Source: Cedecea neteri (lineage in GTDB: Bacteria > Pseudomonadota > Gammaproteobacteria > Enterobacterales > Enterobacteriaceae). Taken from it: a stretch of 64,000 nt of DNA. Position numbers and translations under genes: made by a program. The stretch is taken from positions 4,836,001 to 4,900,000 of the forward strand of contig NZ_CP009458.1 in the NCBI RefSeq assembly GCF_000758305.1, in the 5' to 3' direction. Shown here one piece after another: positions 50,089 through 58,734 of the stretch; within the stretch, counting starts at the first letter, position 1; the number at the start of each line of letters is the position of its first letter. Under the pieces are notes generated by a model. The model ran no database searches. It had not been told where the DNA came from and saw only the letters and a list, made by a program, of their open reading frames with translations.

Positions 50089-51474
50089 ATGTCGACACAA
50101 AATTCCCCCTCAATTTTTACCGTTTCTCGCCTGAATCAGACGGTGCGTTTGCTGCTTGAGCAGGAAATGGGGCAGGTCTGGATCAGCGGTGAAATCTCTA
50201 ACTTCAGCCAGCCTTCATCGGGCCACTGGTACTTCACGCTAAAGGACGATACCGCCCAGGTGCGCTGCGCGATGTTCCGCAACAGCAACCGCCGCGTAAC
50301 CTTCCGCCCGCAGCACGGGCAGCAAGTGTTAGTACGCGCTAACATCACCCTTTACGAGCCGCGCGGCGACTACCAGATCATTGTCGAAAGTATGCAGCCC
50401 GCCGGTGAAGGGCTGCTGCAACAGCAGTACGAGCAGCTTAAGCAGAAGCTAAGCGCCGAAGGGCTTTTCGACGCATTGCACAAGCAGCCCCTGCCCGCTC
50501 CGGCTCGCCAGGTCGGTGTAATTACCTCTAAAACCGGGGCGGCCCTGCACGATGTGCTGCACGTTTTACAGCGCCGCGATCCGTCCCTGCCGGTCATCAT
50601 CTACCCGACTGCCGTTCAGGGCGCCGACGCCCCGCTGCAGATTGTGCGCGCCATTGAGTTGGCCAACCTGCGCAACGAATGTGACGTGCTGATTGTCGGG
50701 CGCGGCGGCGGCTCGCTGGAAGATTTGTGGAGCTTTAACGATGAGCGGGTTGCGCGGGCAATATTTGCAAGCAAGATCCCGGTTGTTAGCGCCGTAGGGC
50801 ATGAAACTGACGTCACGATCGCCGATTTTGTCGCGGATTTACGTGCACCGACGCCGTCCGCCGCGGCGGAAATCGTCAGCCGCAATCAGACGGAGTTACT
50901 GCGCCAAATCCAGTCCCAGCAGCAGCGTATGGAAATGGCGATGGACTATTATCTCGCCCAACGCTCGCGGCGGTTTACCCAGTTGCACCACCGCCTGCAG
51001 CAGCAGCATCCTCAGCTACGTTTAGCTCGCCAGCAAACCACCCTTGAGCGCCTGCGCCAGCGCCTGACCGTGGCAATGGACGGCAAAATGCGCCGGGCAA
51101 GTCAGCAGCAGTTGCGTCTCAGCCAGCGCCTTAACCAGCAGCAGCCTCAGCCCCGCATCCACCGCGCCCAGTCCCGCTTACAGCAGCTGGAATACCGGCT
51201 GTCGCAGTTAGTAAGCGCTCAGCTCAGCCAGACGAAACAACGCTTTGGCACCGCGCTGGCTCAGTTGGAAGCCGTTAGTCCGCTGGCGACGCTCGCTCGC
51301 GGCTACAGCGTAACAACAGCTGAGGACGGCAAAGTACTGAAGAAAACCAAACAGGTGAAGTCCGGGGACACGCTAACCACGCGCCTGGATGACGGCTGGG
51401 TCGAAAGTCAGGTGACGGGCATTAAGCCGGTGAAAGCGCCGCGTAAGCGTAAGCCCGCGGCGAAAGACGAATAA
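50089..51474 (+). CDS. xseA: Exodeoxyribonuclease VII large subunit
   Basis: XseA with XseB degrades single-stranded DNA in both directions. The 461-residue protein (E. coli 456) has an N-terminal OB-fold (VSRLNQTVRLLLEQEMGQVWISGEISNF), the catalytic domain (VGVITSKTGAALHDVLHVL; IVGRGGGSLEDLWSFNDE; SAVGHETDVTIADFVAD) and a long Gln/Arg-rich coiled-coil arm (about 270-390). It is divergent from guaB and convergent with yfgJ. Confidence 0.97.
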   Translation: MSTQNSPSIFTVSRLNQTVRLLLEQEMGQVWISGEISNFSQPSSGHWYFTLKDDTAQVRCAMFRNSNRRVTFRPQHGQQVLVRANITLYEPRGDYQIIVESMQPAGEGLLQQQYEQLKQKLSAEGLFDALHKQPLPAPARQVGVITSKTGAALHDVLHVLQRRDPSLPVIIYPTAVQGADAPLQIVRAIELANLRNECDVLIVGRGGGSLEDLWSFNDERVARAIFASKIPVVSAVGHETDVTIADFVADLRAPTPSAAAEIVSRNQTELLRQIQSQQQRMEMAMDYYLAQRSRRFTQLHHRLQQQHPQLRLARQQTTLERLRQRLTVAMDGKMRRASQQQLRLSQRLNQQQPQPRIHRAQSRLQQLEYRLSQLVSAQLSQTKQRFGTALAQLEAVSPLATLARGYSVTTAEDGKVLKKTKQVKSGDTLTTRLDDGWVESQVTGIKPVKAPRKRKPAAKDE

Positions 51475-51479
51475 GCCAT

Positions 51480-51701
51480 TCAAAGCGCGGAGGGTACAAA
51501 CTCTACGCGCTTTTTAGAAATCAGCCCGTGGCCGTGCTGGCAGAAATAATCCACCGCCCCACACGCTTTCAACACCTGCAACGGCTTGTGACAGTCCGGG
51601 CAAAGCGCTTCCAGGCGGAAGTCCTTCCCGCAGGCATCGCAATGCGCCCCATCGTCCGTTTGTTTCAGTTCGCTTTTACACGTCGGGCAATTCACCATCA
51701 T
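51480..51701 (-). CDS. yfgJ: YfgJ-family double zinc ribbon protein
   Basis: The 73-residue protein has zinc-ribbon Cys pairs: NCPTC, CDACG, LCPDCH and a CGAVDYFCQHGHG segment, ending LISKKRVEFV. It matches E. coli YfgJ (71 residues), strongest in the second half. Function unknown. Two ATG codons are adjacent after GGAAAGG; either may be used. It converges on xseA, as in E. coli, and marks the edge of the second accessory block. Confidence 0.9.
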   Translation of the reverse strand: MMVNCPTCKSELKQTDDGAHCDACGKDFRLEALCPDCHKPLQVLKACGAVDYFCQHGHGLISKKRVEFVPSAL

Positions 51702-51773
51702 CCTTTCCTCCCGCTAAATCATTAATGTGCCCCATTATATACCCATAACGTTAAGATGGATTCATTCCGGCAT

Positions 51774-51822
51774 TGGGCAAAAGACTGGCAAAGTTAGCGC
51801 ATTAATGCACCGTTTTTGCCCA
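51774..51822. promoter_or_regulatory. Nested palindromes upstream of the amidase operon
   Basis: TGGGCAAAA (51774-51782) and TTTTGCCCA (51814-51822) form a perfect 9-base inverted repeat. Between them lies a 10-base palindrome GCATTAATGC (51799-51808). The cluster is in the 259-base gap between yfgJ and the amidase gene, so it probably binds a regulator of the operon. A possible sigma-54-like TTGGCATGATAATTGA is at about 51909-51924, but its -12 lacks the GC. Confidence 0.45.
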
Positions 51823-51960
51823 GCATCTTCCTTCGTGGATGAGCACTTGTATCCAAACTGGTATCCCAGATAGCGCCGTAGCTGGCACCTTCAATTTTTT
51901 GAAGTCATTGGCATGATAATTGAATCACTCCCTTTACGTGGTCAATCGGGGAGGATTTTC

Positions 51961-53409
51961 ATGTTTGATGAGCTGTTAGATAAAGATGCCACTGCGCTGG
52001 CCACACTGATTCGCTGTGGCGAGGTATCAGCCCGTGAAGTCACTCAGGCGGCCATTGACCGCCAGCAGGTGCGTGAGCCCTTGATTCAGGCGTTTTGTAC
52101 CCCGACGCCGGAGCTGGCTCTGGCTCAGGCGAGCGCCGTTGATGCTAAGCGTGCCAGCGGGCAACCCTTAGGCGCGCTGGCGGGTGTTCCTCTGGCGGTG
52201 AAAGACCTGATTTGTACTGCCGGGGTAAAGACCACGTCAGGCTCTGTCGCCTATCAGGACTTTGTGCCAGAAGAGGACGATATCGCCGTGGAGCGTCTGC
52301 TGGCGGCAGACGCCATCCTGCTGGGTAAAACCACTGCCCCCGAATTCGGCTATAGCGGCGTGGGGCACAATCCTCTGTTTCCCTCCCCGCGCAACCCCTG
52401 GGATCTCAGCAAAACACCGGGCGGCTCCAGCGCAGGTTCCGGTGCCGCGCTCGCCGCCCGGATGTGCCCGATTGCACTTGGCAGCGACGGCGGAGGCTCG
52501 GTTCGCATTCCTGCCGCCCACTGCGGCGTTTATGGCCTGAAAGCTTCTATGGGACGAGTCCCGCTTTGGCCCGGCTGCCGCGACGATCGCTATCCAGGCG
52601 TTTCCAGCTGGGAGTCACTGGAGCACATAGGCCCCATGACGCGCACCGTGCGCGATGCCGCGCTGATGATGTCGCTGCTGGCAGGCCCGGATATGCGCGA
52701 CCGCCACTCAATCCCGAGTTCTGACGTTGACTGGCTGGCCTCGGTAGAAAAGCCCTTGAGCGGCCTGCGTATCGCTTTTAGCGCCGATTTTGGTTACGTC
52801 GCGGTTGACCGCGAAGTTCGCCGGGTCACGACGGAAGCGGCGCATCGTTTTGCACGTGAGCTGGGCGCTGAGCTGGATGAAGTTGACCCCGGTATCGCCG
52901 ATGAAGTCTCGACGTTTGCCGCGCTTGTCGCCTTTGAAAGCGACCTGACAGGCATGCGTAAAATGCAGGCCGAACTGGGGCCGCGCATGTCGCCGCACCT
53001 GAGCGCCATGCTACAGCACGCATGGCGGGCCGAAACATTCACCGATGCCAACACGCAGCGTAAAAAAATCTGCAATCAGCTTTGGCGCTTTATGCAGCGC
53101 TACGATCTGCTGCTTTCCCCCACACTCGCCGTGCCGCCGTTCCCGCTCAACATGCAGGGGCCGGAAATCATAGACGGACGCATGGTCAGAAGCGACCACT
53201 GGCTCTCGTTCTGCTTCCCTTTCAACTTTACCGGCCAGCCGGCTGCTTCAGTGCCCGCAGGCTTTACCTCTGACGGCCTGCCCGTCGGACTGCAAATCGT
53301 GGGTCGTCATCTGGATGATGGCCTGGTGCTCGCGGCAAGCGCCGCGTTCGAGCGCATTCAACCATGGAACCACATCAGCCCTGCTTCACTCGGAGTTGTC
53401 CATGAATAA
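51961..53409 (+). CDS. Amidase-signature family hydrolase
   Basis: The 482-residue protein has the Ser-Ser-Lys triad of the amidase signature family: the Lys in PLAVKDLICTAG (about 80), the cis-Ser and nucleophile Ser in TPGGSSAGSGAALAARMCPIALGSDGGGSVRIPA. It hydrolyses an amide or urea-type bond. I chose ATG 51961 with GGGGAGGA upstream; an in-frame ATG 16 codons earlier has no ribosome site. It overlaps the permease gene by 8 bases and is the first of three coupled genes. Confidence 0.88.
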   Translation: MFDELLDKDATALATLIRCGEVSAREVTQAAIDRQQVREPLIQAFCTPTPELALAQASAVDAKRASGQPLGALAGVPLAVKDLICTAGVKTTSGSVAYQDFVPEEDDIAVERLLAADAILLGKTTAPEFGYSGVGHNPLFPSPRNPWDLSKTPGGSSAGSGAALAARMCPIALGSDGGGSVRIPAAHCGVYGLKASMGRVPLWPGCRDDRYPGVSSWESLEHIGPMTRTVRDAALMMSLLAGPDMRDRHSIPSSDVDWLASVEKPLSGLRIAFSADFGYVAVDREVRRVTTEAAHRFARELGAELDEVDPGIADEVSTFAALVAFESDLTGMRKMQAELGPRMSPHLSAMLQHAWRAETFTDANTQRKKICNQLWRFMQRYDLLLSPTLAVPPFPLNMQGPEIIDGRMVRSDHWLSFCFPFNFTGQPAASVPAGFTSDGLPVGLQIVGRHLDDGLVLAASAAFERIQPWNHISPASLGVVHE

Positions 53410-54712
53410 GAAATCATCCCCTGCCCTGGAGCAGGAATTTGAGCATGAACCTGTGCCGCTGAGCCATCGCCACTCCACCGGGTCAGTTTCGGCAGTGTGG
53501 TTTGGCTTCCCGATGATCCTCACCAACGCGCTGTTTGGCGGCATCATCACCTGGTCGTTGGGTTTCTGGCCGGCCATCATCGCTATTCTGCTCGGCAACC
53601 TGGTGCTGTTTGCCTACGTGGGTTCCCTCAGCTGGTTTGCCGGGCAAACGGGCATGAATTTCGCCCTGCAGGCCAAACGCACCTTCGGCACTAAAGGCTA
53701 CATTTTGGTCTCTGGTTTTCTTTCTACGGTGGTGATTGGCTGGTACGCCTTCCAGACCGGCCTGACCGGCACCGTGATCAATCAGACGTTCGGCTGGAAC
53801 GCGCTGGCGGTGACGGCGTTCTCCATCGTGCTCTACACCGGGGTCACGTTCCTCGGCGTGCGGGCCCTGTCGATTCTGGGAATGATTGCCGCCCCGCTGT
53901 TTGTGGTGCTTGGCCTGGTCGCACTTTGGCTGATTAGCCAGCAGCATGATTTCAGCGCCGCCCTGCAATGGCACGGCAGCCCTGCCGCCGTGGGCACCAT
54001 GAGCATGGGCACTGCCGTTACCATGGTGGTGGCGGGCTTTGCCGATTCCGGCACCATGACCGCAGATTTCACTCGCTGGTCAAAAAACGGGAAATCTGCC
54101 GTGATAGCCGCTTTCTCAGCCTTCCCCGTCGCCAACGTCATTTCTTATCTTTTTGGCGTAGTTATCGTGGCGGTCGGCGCGGCCGTTGACCCGGCCAGCA
54201 ACGGCGGAAACTTCCTGCCGATTCTGATGGGGCACGGAGAATTACTGTCGGCCATCGCCTGCCTGTTTGTGTTTATTAATCTCGGCTCCGTGTGTACCCA
54301 CTGCCTTTACAACGGGGCGGTTGGCTACAGCCATCTGTTCCACAGCAAAATGCGGCTCTGGACGCTTATCCTGGGCGTGGCGGGCGGCGCACTGGCGTTA
54401 GCGGGCGTGTGGTCTTATTTCCTGGAATGGCTGAGCCTGCTTGGTATTGTCGTGCCGCCGTTTGGCGCGGTGATGATCGTTGATTTGATTTTTATGGCCA
54501 AAATTAGCCAAAGCCGTAAAACAAGCCGTATGCGCGGCAGTGCCTTTGCGGCCTGGGCTATCGGCAGCCTGTGCGCCGTTATCGCCCACCAGCTGTTCCC
54601 ACAGTTTGGCGAAGCAGTCATTGGCCTGGTGACAGCGGCCATCAGTTACACCCTGATAATGAAAGTCAAAAGCGAAGCTCCAGCAAGCATCATGGAGGGA
54701 AAAAATGCCTGA
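53402..54712 (+). CDS. NCS1-family nucleobase/cation symporter (cytosine permease-like)
   Basis: The 436-residue inner-membrane protein has about twelve hydrophobic segments. The N-terminal region TGSVSAVWFGFPMILTNALFGGI, and GFADSGTMTADFTRWSKNGKSA (NCS1 helix 6 region) are typical of CodB-like transporters. Substrate could be a pyrimidine, hydantoin or other cyclic amide that the neighbouring hydrolases open. ATG 53402 follows GGAG and lies inside the amidase end (8-base overlap); a 29-codon longer frame is rejected. Confidence 0.87.
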   Translation: MNKKSSPALEQEFEHEPVPLSHRHSTGSVSAVWFGFPMILTNALFGGIITWSLGFWPAIIAILLGNLVLFAYVGSLSWFAGQTGMNFALQAKRTFGTKGYILVSGFLSTVVIGWYAFQTGLTGTVINQTFGWNALAVTAFSIVLYTGVTFLGVRALSILGMIAAPLFVVLGLVALWLISQQHDFSAALQWHGSPAAVGTMSMGTAVTMVVAGFADSGTMTADFTRWSKNGKSAVIAAFSAFPVANVISYLFGVVIVAVGAAVDPASNGGNFLPILMGHGELLSAIACLFVFINLGSVCTHCLYNGAVGYSHLFHSKMRLWTLILGVAGGALALAGVWSYFLEWLSLLGIVVPPFGAVMIVDLIFMAKISQSRKTSRMRGSAFAAWAIGSLCAVIAHQLFPQFGEAVIGLVTAAISYTLIMKVKSEAPASIMEGKNA

Positions 54713-55412
54713 TTACACTCTAAATTCAACGCCCTACGCCTGGCCCTTTAATGGCCACTATAGCGCCAGCGACACCGCGCTGATAGTCATCGATATGCAG
54801 ACCGATTTCTGCGGTAAAGGCGGCTATGTCGACAGCATGGGTTATGACATTGCGCTCACGCGCGCGCCAATAAAACCGCTTCAACGTGTTTTGGCCCGGA
54901 TGCGGGAGCTTGGCTTTCCGATTATTCATACCCGCGAGGGGCATCGCCCGGACTTAAGCGACCTGCCAGCGAATAAGCGCTGGCGTTCAAAACGCATGAA
55001 TGCCGAGATCGGTGCCGATGGTCCCTGCGGCCGTATCCTGGTGCGCGGGGAACCGGGCTGGGAAATCATTCCGGAACTGGCGCCGCTTGCGGGAGAAGTG
55101 ATTATTGATAAGCCGGGAAAAGGGTCGTTTTATGCCACCGATTTAGAGCTGATCCTGCGCAGCCGGGGCATCCGCAATCTGATTCTGAGCGGTATTACGA
55201 CAGATGTTTGCGTGCATACCACGCTACGCGAAGCCAACGACCGAGGTTTTGAATGCCTGGTCCTGACCGACTGCTGTGCAGCAACGGAAGTAAAACATCA
55301 CGAAGCGGCACTGAGCATGATTCATATGCAGGGAGGGATTTTTGGGGCAGTGGCGAGTTCAGAGGTATTACTGGAAGGATTGAGTCATCGTAGGTTAGTG
55401 ATGGAAGTTTAA
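54705..55412 (+). CDS. Isochorismatase-like cysteine hydrolase (biuret/ureidoacrylate hydrolase type)
   Basis: The 235-residue protein has the Asp-Lys-Cys triad: VIDMQTDFCG (Asp about 30), DKPGKGSFYATDLEL (Lys) and GITTDVCVHTTLREANDRG (Cys). The sequence resembles the RutB/biuret-hydrolase group more than isochorismatases. It overlaps the permease gene by 8 bases (ATGCCTGA). The set of amidase, NCS1 permease and this hydrolase suggests import and stepwise breakdown of a nitrogen-rich compound to ammonia, for example through biuret or ureido intermediates; substrate not proven. Confidence 0.86.
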   Translation: MPDYTLNSTPYAWPFNGHYSASDTALIVIDMQTDFCGKGGYVDSMGYDIALTRAPIKPLQRVLARMRELGFPIIHTREGHRPDLSDLPANKRWRSKRMNAEIGADGPCGRILVRGEPGWEIIPELAPLAGEVIIDKPGKGSFYATDLELILRSRGIRNLILSGITTDVCVHTTLREANDRGFECLVLTDCCAATEVKHHEAALSMIHMQGGIFGAVASSEVLLEGLSHRRLVMEV

Positions 55413-55553
55413 CGCCAGAACCAATGCATTCCACTTCAAACGGGGAACGCATTAGCTATCAAGCTCTATTTGACAGGAATGGCAAATAGAGCGCTTTACG
55501 TTTGTTTTAAATAAATGACCTGAAACACCAAATTATGTACCCCCATGCGTATA

Positions 55554-56048
55554 TTAAAAATTCGACGCACCAGGACGCTCATTCCAGGCATCATGAGCCA
55601 GTAAATTACCATCTTTGTACAGATGGGTAATCTTTTCATAGTTCAGGGCGACCTCCTCCATATGACCGCTTCCCGGGCAACCCCGCGTATCATGCATAAC
55701 TGGACTGACAGAAATAACTTTCACATTTTCCAGAGTGATACGGTAATACTCAACCTCTTGCCCGGCGTAATCAATGTTATAAAACCTGAATTCGGCTGAT
55801 TTGAGCGTCTGACCGGTCGCTGCCGCCTTGAACAGGTACGGGGATGCACTATCAAGCTCTTTGGTAAACTGGAATGGAGAATGCTGCCGTGTTCCGGTAA
55901 CTTTTCCAGTCATAGGATCGGTAGGAATAGTTAAGCAGTGGTGCAAGCCTCGTAATTCGACACTTCCTTCACGATCTTGTACATCACAAGAGCCACTGAT
56001 TATTGCACCACCGTCATCGGTCAAAAATAAGTGTACTGGTACAGCCAT
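55554..56048 (-). CDS. hcp: Type VI secretion tube protein Hcp (orphan)
   Basis: The 164-residue protein is Hcp1-like: it begins AVPVHLFLTDDGGAIISGSCDVQ, has IPTDPMTGKVTGTRQHSPFQFTKELD, and TLENVKVISVSPVMHD. Hcp forms the hexameric tube expelled by T6SS and can carry effectors. ATG 56048 follows AAGGAG; a 20-codon longer frame is rejected. No other T6SS structural genes are in the window, so it is an orphan. It is the last gene of a three-gene minus-strand set with a DUF1493 gene and a membrane-type gene. Confidence 0.92.
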   Translation of the reverse strand: MAVPVHLFLTDDGGAIISGSCDVQDREGSVELRGLHHCLTIPTDPMTGKVTGTRQHSPFQFTKELDSASPYLFKAAATGQTLKSAEFRFYNIDYAGQEVEYYRITLENVKVISVSPVMHDTRGCPGSGHMEEVALNYEKITHLYKDGNLLAHDAWNERPGASNF

Positions 56049-56070
56049 GTCTAAAGCTCCTTGCTTACGA

Positions 56071-56403
56071 TTAGTCGTATAACCATTTCCCGGCTTTTGC
56101 TGATTCAATCAACATACCGATAGTGAAATCAGGAACGGGGATTGGTGGACATTTCTTGAACGGATTCCATGAAAAAGGCTCATCAGGATAGTAAGTTTCT
56201 ATCTTGAAATTTTCTCTGCTAACCTGAAATTCTTTGAAAAATTCATCCATTAAATCTTCGGCTTCACCAATATCTAAAAGCATATCAGTGTCAAAATCTG
56301 TATCTGCTGTTAATAACCTTTGCTTCTTTTCATTATTAAATAAATAAACACCGTTATAGCGCTTTGCCAACGCGAAAATACGTTGCTCAATGTCATTTAC
56401 CAT
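56071..56403 (-). CDS. DUF1493-family protein
   Basis: The 110-residue acidic protein has the family pattern: TDFDTDMLLDIGEAEDLMDEFF, then a Pro-rich SWNPFKKCPPIPVPDFTIGMLIESAKAGKWLYD. The family has an acyl-carrier-like helical plan, but the usual Ser attachment site is not visible. Function unknown. The gene overlaps the upstream 152-residue gene by 7 bases and precedes hcp by 22. A role as immunity or accessory protein of an Hcp-linked effector is an inference from context. Confidence 0.75.
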   Translation of the reverse strand: MVNDIEQRIFALAKRYNGVYLFNNEKKQRLLTADTDFDTDMLLDIGEAEDLMDEFFKEFQVSRENFKIETYYPDEPFSWNPFKKCPPIPVPDFTIGMLIESAKAGKWLYD

Positions 56404-56855
56404 AATTTATCTTTACCCCTCGCTATACGGTTGTAATCACGTATTGAGCAGTAAGCAATTTGAGATACATCAGCGAGTAAAATCACCTCCCCTACAAGGG
56501 GAATTGTCCTCCCCACAAAAGTACTGATTTTTGCTACCATCCGGCGCTCCGCAGTCCAGGGAGTGTAACCACCAACCCAGGTAGGTAGTTTGATCCCAAA
56601 GGGAAATTTTGCTGTTTTAAAATACTTCCTCATCACTTTAGAAACTCGTGAAGTACCTTCTTTTGCCCCCTTCGGCTTCGTTCTGGTCTTCTGGTTATTC
56701 ACTCCGCTATAAAGAGCTGCCACCGCCACCACATCATCAATCCCAAAATGATCCGCTGTTGTCTCGCAAAAAATCATGAAAAAAAGCTCACTGGCGGTAA
56801 GATTAGAGCGCCCTGCATAGAAATACGTTCCGTTTAGCTCCTCAACAGTATCCAC
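56397..56855 (-). CDS. Putative membrane-type T6SS-associated protein (candidate effector)
   Basis: The 152-residue protein has a hydrophobic start (SELFFMIFCETTADHFGIDD), a basic middle (KTRTKPKGAKEGTSRVSKVMRKYFKTAKF) and a hydrophobic helix near the C-terminus (TIPLVGEVILLADVSQIAYCSI). The start is GTG 56855 with AGGGA upstream. I do not recognise a catalytic domain. Its place ahead of DUF1493 and orphan hcp suggests a T6SS cargo protein, perhaps membrane-active; this is not proven. The region is AT-rich relative to the backbone. Confidence 0.65.
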   Translation of the reverse strand: MDTVEELNGTYFYAGRSNLTASELFFMIFCETTADHFGIDDVVAVAALYSGVNNQKTRTKPKGAKEGTSRVSKVMRKYFKTAKFPFGIKLPTWVGGYTPWTAERRMVAKISTFVGRTIPLVGEVILLADVSQIAYCSIRDYNRIARGKDKLW

Positions 56856-57010
56856 TATTAAATCCCTTTGCAGCTTTGTGGAAAGTAATCATAGAGGCTT
56901 TTGTTTTATTCCCGGGATGAGCTCTATCACACCCTAAGATCGATTAAGACTGCTCACTCCCCATAATGACACCGGGTTTCATGAAAATGTTTTTGTCTTT
57001 CCATAAAAAA

Positions 57011-57053
57011 ACTGCACCTTACTCAGTTGGGTATCCAACTTTTGGGGTGCAGT
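57011..57053 (-). terminator. Imperfect 43-base inverted repeat downstream of der (terminator or IS3-family end remnant)
   Basis: ACTGCACC and GGTGCAGT are the outer arms (57011-57018, 57046-57053), with AGTTGG/CCAACT inside. Read on the minus strand the hairpin is followed by TTTTTT, so it can terminate der transcripts. The minus-strand right arm ACTGCACCCCAAAAGTTGG resembles ends of IS3/IS150-group elements (ACTGACCCCAAAAAGTTGG in IS150), so it may be a relic of two fused IS ends. A second short dyad, AACGATT-N7-AATCGTT (57087-57107), overlaps the der stop. Confidence 0.65.
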
Positions 57054-57105
57054 CCATAATGCGTATTTCTGGTTTATTCAATCACTAACGATTTTTAGTG
57101 AATCG

Positions 57106-58611
57106 TTACTTACCTTTCTTGATGTGCTTGATCAGACGCTTACGCTTACGCATCTGGTTCGGCGTCAGGGTGTTACGTTTCCCGGCGAACGGGTTTTCCC
57201 CTTCCTTGAACTGAATGCGGATTGGCGTCCCCATAACGTCCAGCGATTTGCGGAAGTAGTTCATCAAGTAACGTTTGTAGGAATCCGGCAGGTCTTTCAC
57301 CTGGTTGCCGTGAATCACCACGATTGGCGGGTTATAGCCGCCGGCGTGTGCGTATTTGAGCTTAACGCGACGGCCACGCACCAACGGTGGCTGATGGTCT
57401 TCTGCCGCCATATTCATGATGCGGGTCAGCAGCGCGGTGCTTACGCGGCGCGTGGAGCTGTCGTAGGCTTCACGCACGGATTCAAACAGGTTACCCACGC
57501 CGCTGCCGTGCAGGGCGGAGATGAAGTGCACGCGGGCGAAGTCGATAAAGCCCAGACGGAAGTCCAGCGTCTCTTTCACCTGCTCACGAACTTCGTTGCT
57601 CAGGCCATCCCACTTGTTTACCACGATAACCAGTGAGCGCCCACTATTCAGGATAAAGCCCAACAGGGAAAGATCCTGGTCGGAAATGCCTTCGCGGGCG
57701 TCAATAACCAACAGTACAACGTTAGCGTCTTCAATCGCCTGTAGGGTTTTGATTACCGAGAATTTCTCCACCGCGTCGGTGATTTTCCCGCGCTTACGCA
57801 CGCCCGCGGTATCGATCAGCACGAATTCACGCTCGTCGCGCTCCATCGGGATGTAGATGCTGTCGCGGGTGGTGCCCGGCATGTCATACACGACAACGCG
57901 TTCTTCGCCGAGGATACGGTTAGTTAGCGTGGACTTACCTACGTTAGGGCGGCCAACAATCGCGAGCTTGATCGGCAGATCCTGAGGGTTGAAGGCTTCT
58001 TCTTCCTCTTCTTCCTCAAACTCTTCGTCTTCGGAGACAATACCGTTTTTGGCGTTAAACGCGGCCCAGTAGGCTTCGTCTTCGTCCATCTCTTCCGGCT
58101 GCTCACGCGGATCTATATCGTCCATCCACGGCACCAGAACGTGTTCCAGCAGGCTGGTCACGCCGCGGCCATGGGAAGCCGCAATCGGGTGGATTTCGCC
58201 GAGACCAAGGGAATAGAAGTCAATCACCGCCTGGTCCGGGTCAAGACCGTCGGTCTTGTTCGCCACCAGGAAGGTTGGCTTCTGGCGGGAGCGCAGGTGC
58301 TGAGCGATGGCTTCATCGGCAGGCATCAGGCCCGCACGCGCATCCACCATGAACAGCACAACATCCGCCTCTTCAATCGCCAGCAGCGACTGTTCGGCCA
58401 TACGCGTTTCCACACCATCTTCGGTGCCATCGATACCGCCGGTATCAATACAGATAAACTCACGGCCTTCGACTTCCGCACGACCGTACTTGCGATCGCG
58501 AGTCAGCCCCGGAAAATCCGCAACCAGCGCATCGCGGGTACGCGTTAAGCGGTTAAACAGGGTCGATTTACCGACGTTAGGGCGCCCAACAAGCGCGACC
58601 ACAGGTACCAT
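57106..58611 (-). CDS. der: Ribosome assembly GTPase Der
   Basis: Der has two consecutive GTPase domains and a KH-like domain and is essential for 50S assembly. The 501-residue protein has G1 motifs VALVGRPNVGKST (about 5-17) and LAIVGRPNVGKST (about 205-217), switch elements DTGGIDG and DTAGVRKRG, and NKTD and NKWD. An acidic Glu-rich linker (EDEEFEEEEEEEAF) separates the domains, and a basic Lys/Arg tail ends the protein. I chose ATG 58611 (MVPVVALVGR) with GAGG; an earlier ATG seven codons upstream is rejected by comparison with E. coli. Confidence 0.98.
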   Translation of the reverse strand: MVPVVALVGRPNVGKSTLFNRLTRTRDALVADFPGLTRDRKYGRAEVEGREFICIDTGGIDGTEDGVETRMAEQSLLAIEEADVVLFMVDARAGLMPADEAIAQHLRSRQKPTFLVANKTDGLDPDQAVIDFYSLGLGEIHPIAASHGRGVTSLLEHVLVPWMDDIDPREQPEEMDEDEAYWAAFNAKNGIVSEDEEFEEEEEEEAFNPQDLPIKLAIVGRPNVGKSTLTNRILGEERVVVYDMPGTTRDSIYIPMERDEREFVLIDTAGVRKRGKITDAVEKFSVIKTLQAIEDANVVLLVIDAREGISDQDLSLLGFILNSGRSLVIVVNKWDGLSNEVREQVKETLDFRLGFIDFARVHFISALHGSGVGNLFESVREAYDSSTRRVSTALLTRIMNMAAEDHQPPLVRGRRVKLKYAHAGGYNPPIVVIHGNQVKDLPDSYKRYLMNYFRKSLDVMGTPIRIQFKEGENPFAGKRNTLTPNQMRKRKRLIKHIKKGK

Positions 58612-58680
58612 TATAAAAGCCTCATTACTCAAAATTTATTAATAAAACAGCGTCAATTTTCGGCTGTTTTTAAAAAGCCA

Positions 58681-58709
58681 AAACGGCTCCCGAACTACGG
58701 GAACCGTTT
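58681..58709 (-). terminator. Hairpin between bamB and der
   Basis: AAACGGCTCCCG and CGGGAACCGTTT form an imperfect stem around AACTA; on the minus strand TTGGCTTTTT follows. It may terminate the hisS-yfgM-bamB transcript before der. Confidence 0.7.
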
Positions 58710-58734
58710 CAAACGTGACGATTATCCGACAAGT

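Noticed and set aside
51909..51924. Sigma-54-like sequence before the amidase operon
   Set aside because: TTGGCATGATAATTGA lacks the -12 GC and no enhancer sites are clear; noted only as a weak possibility.
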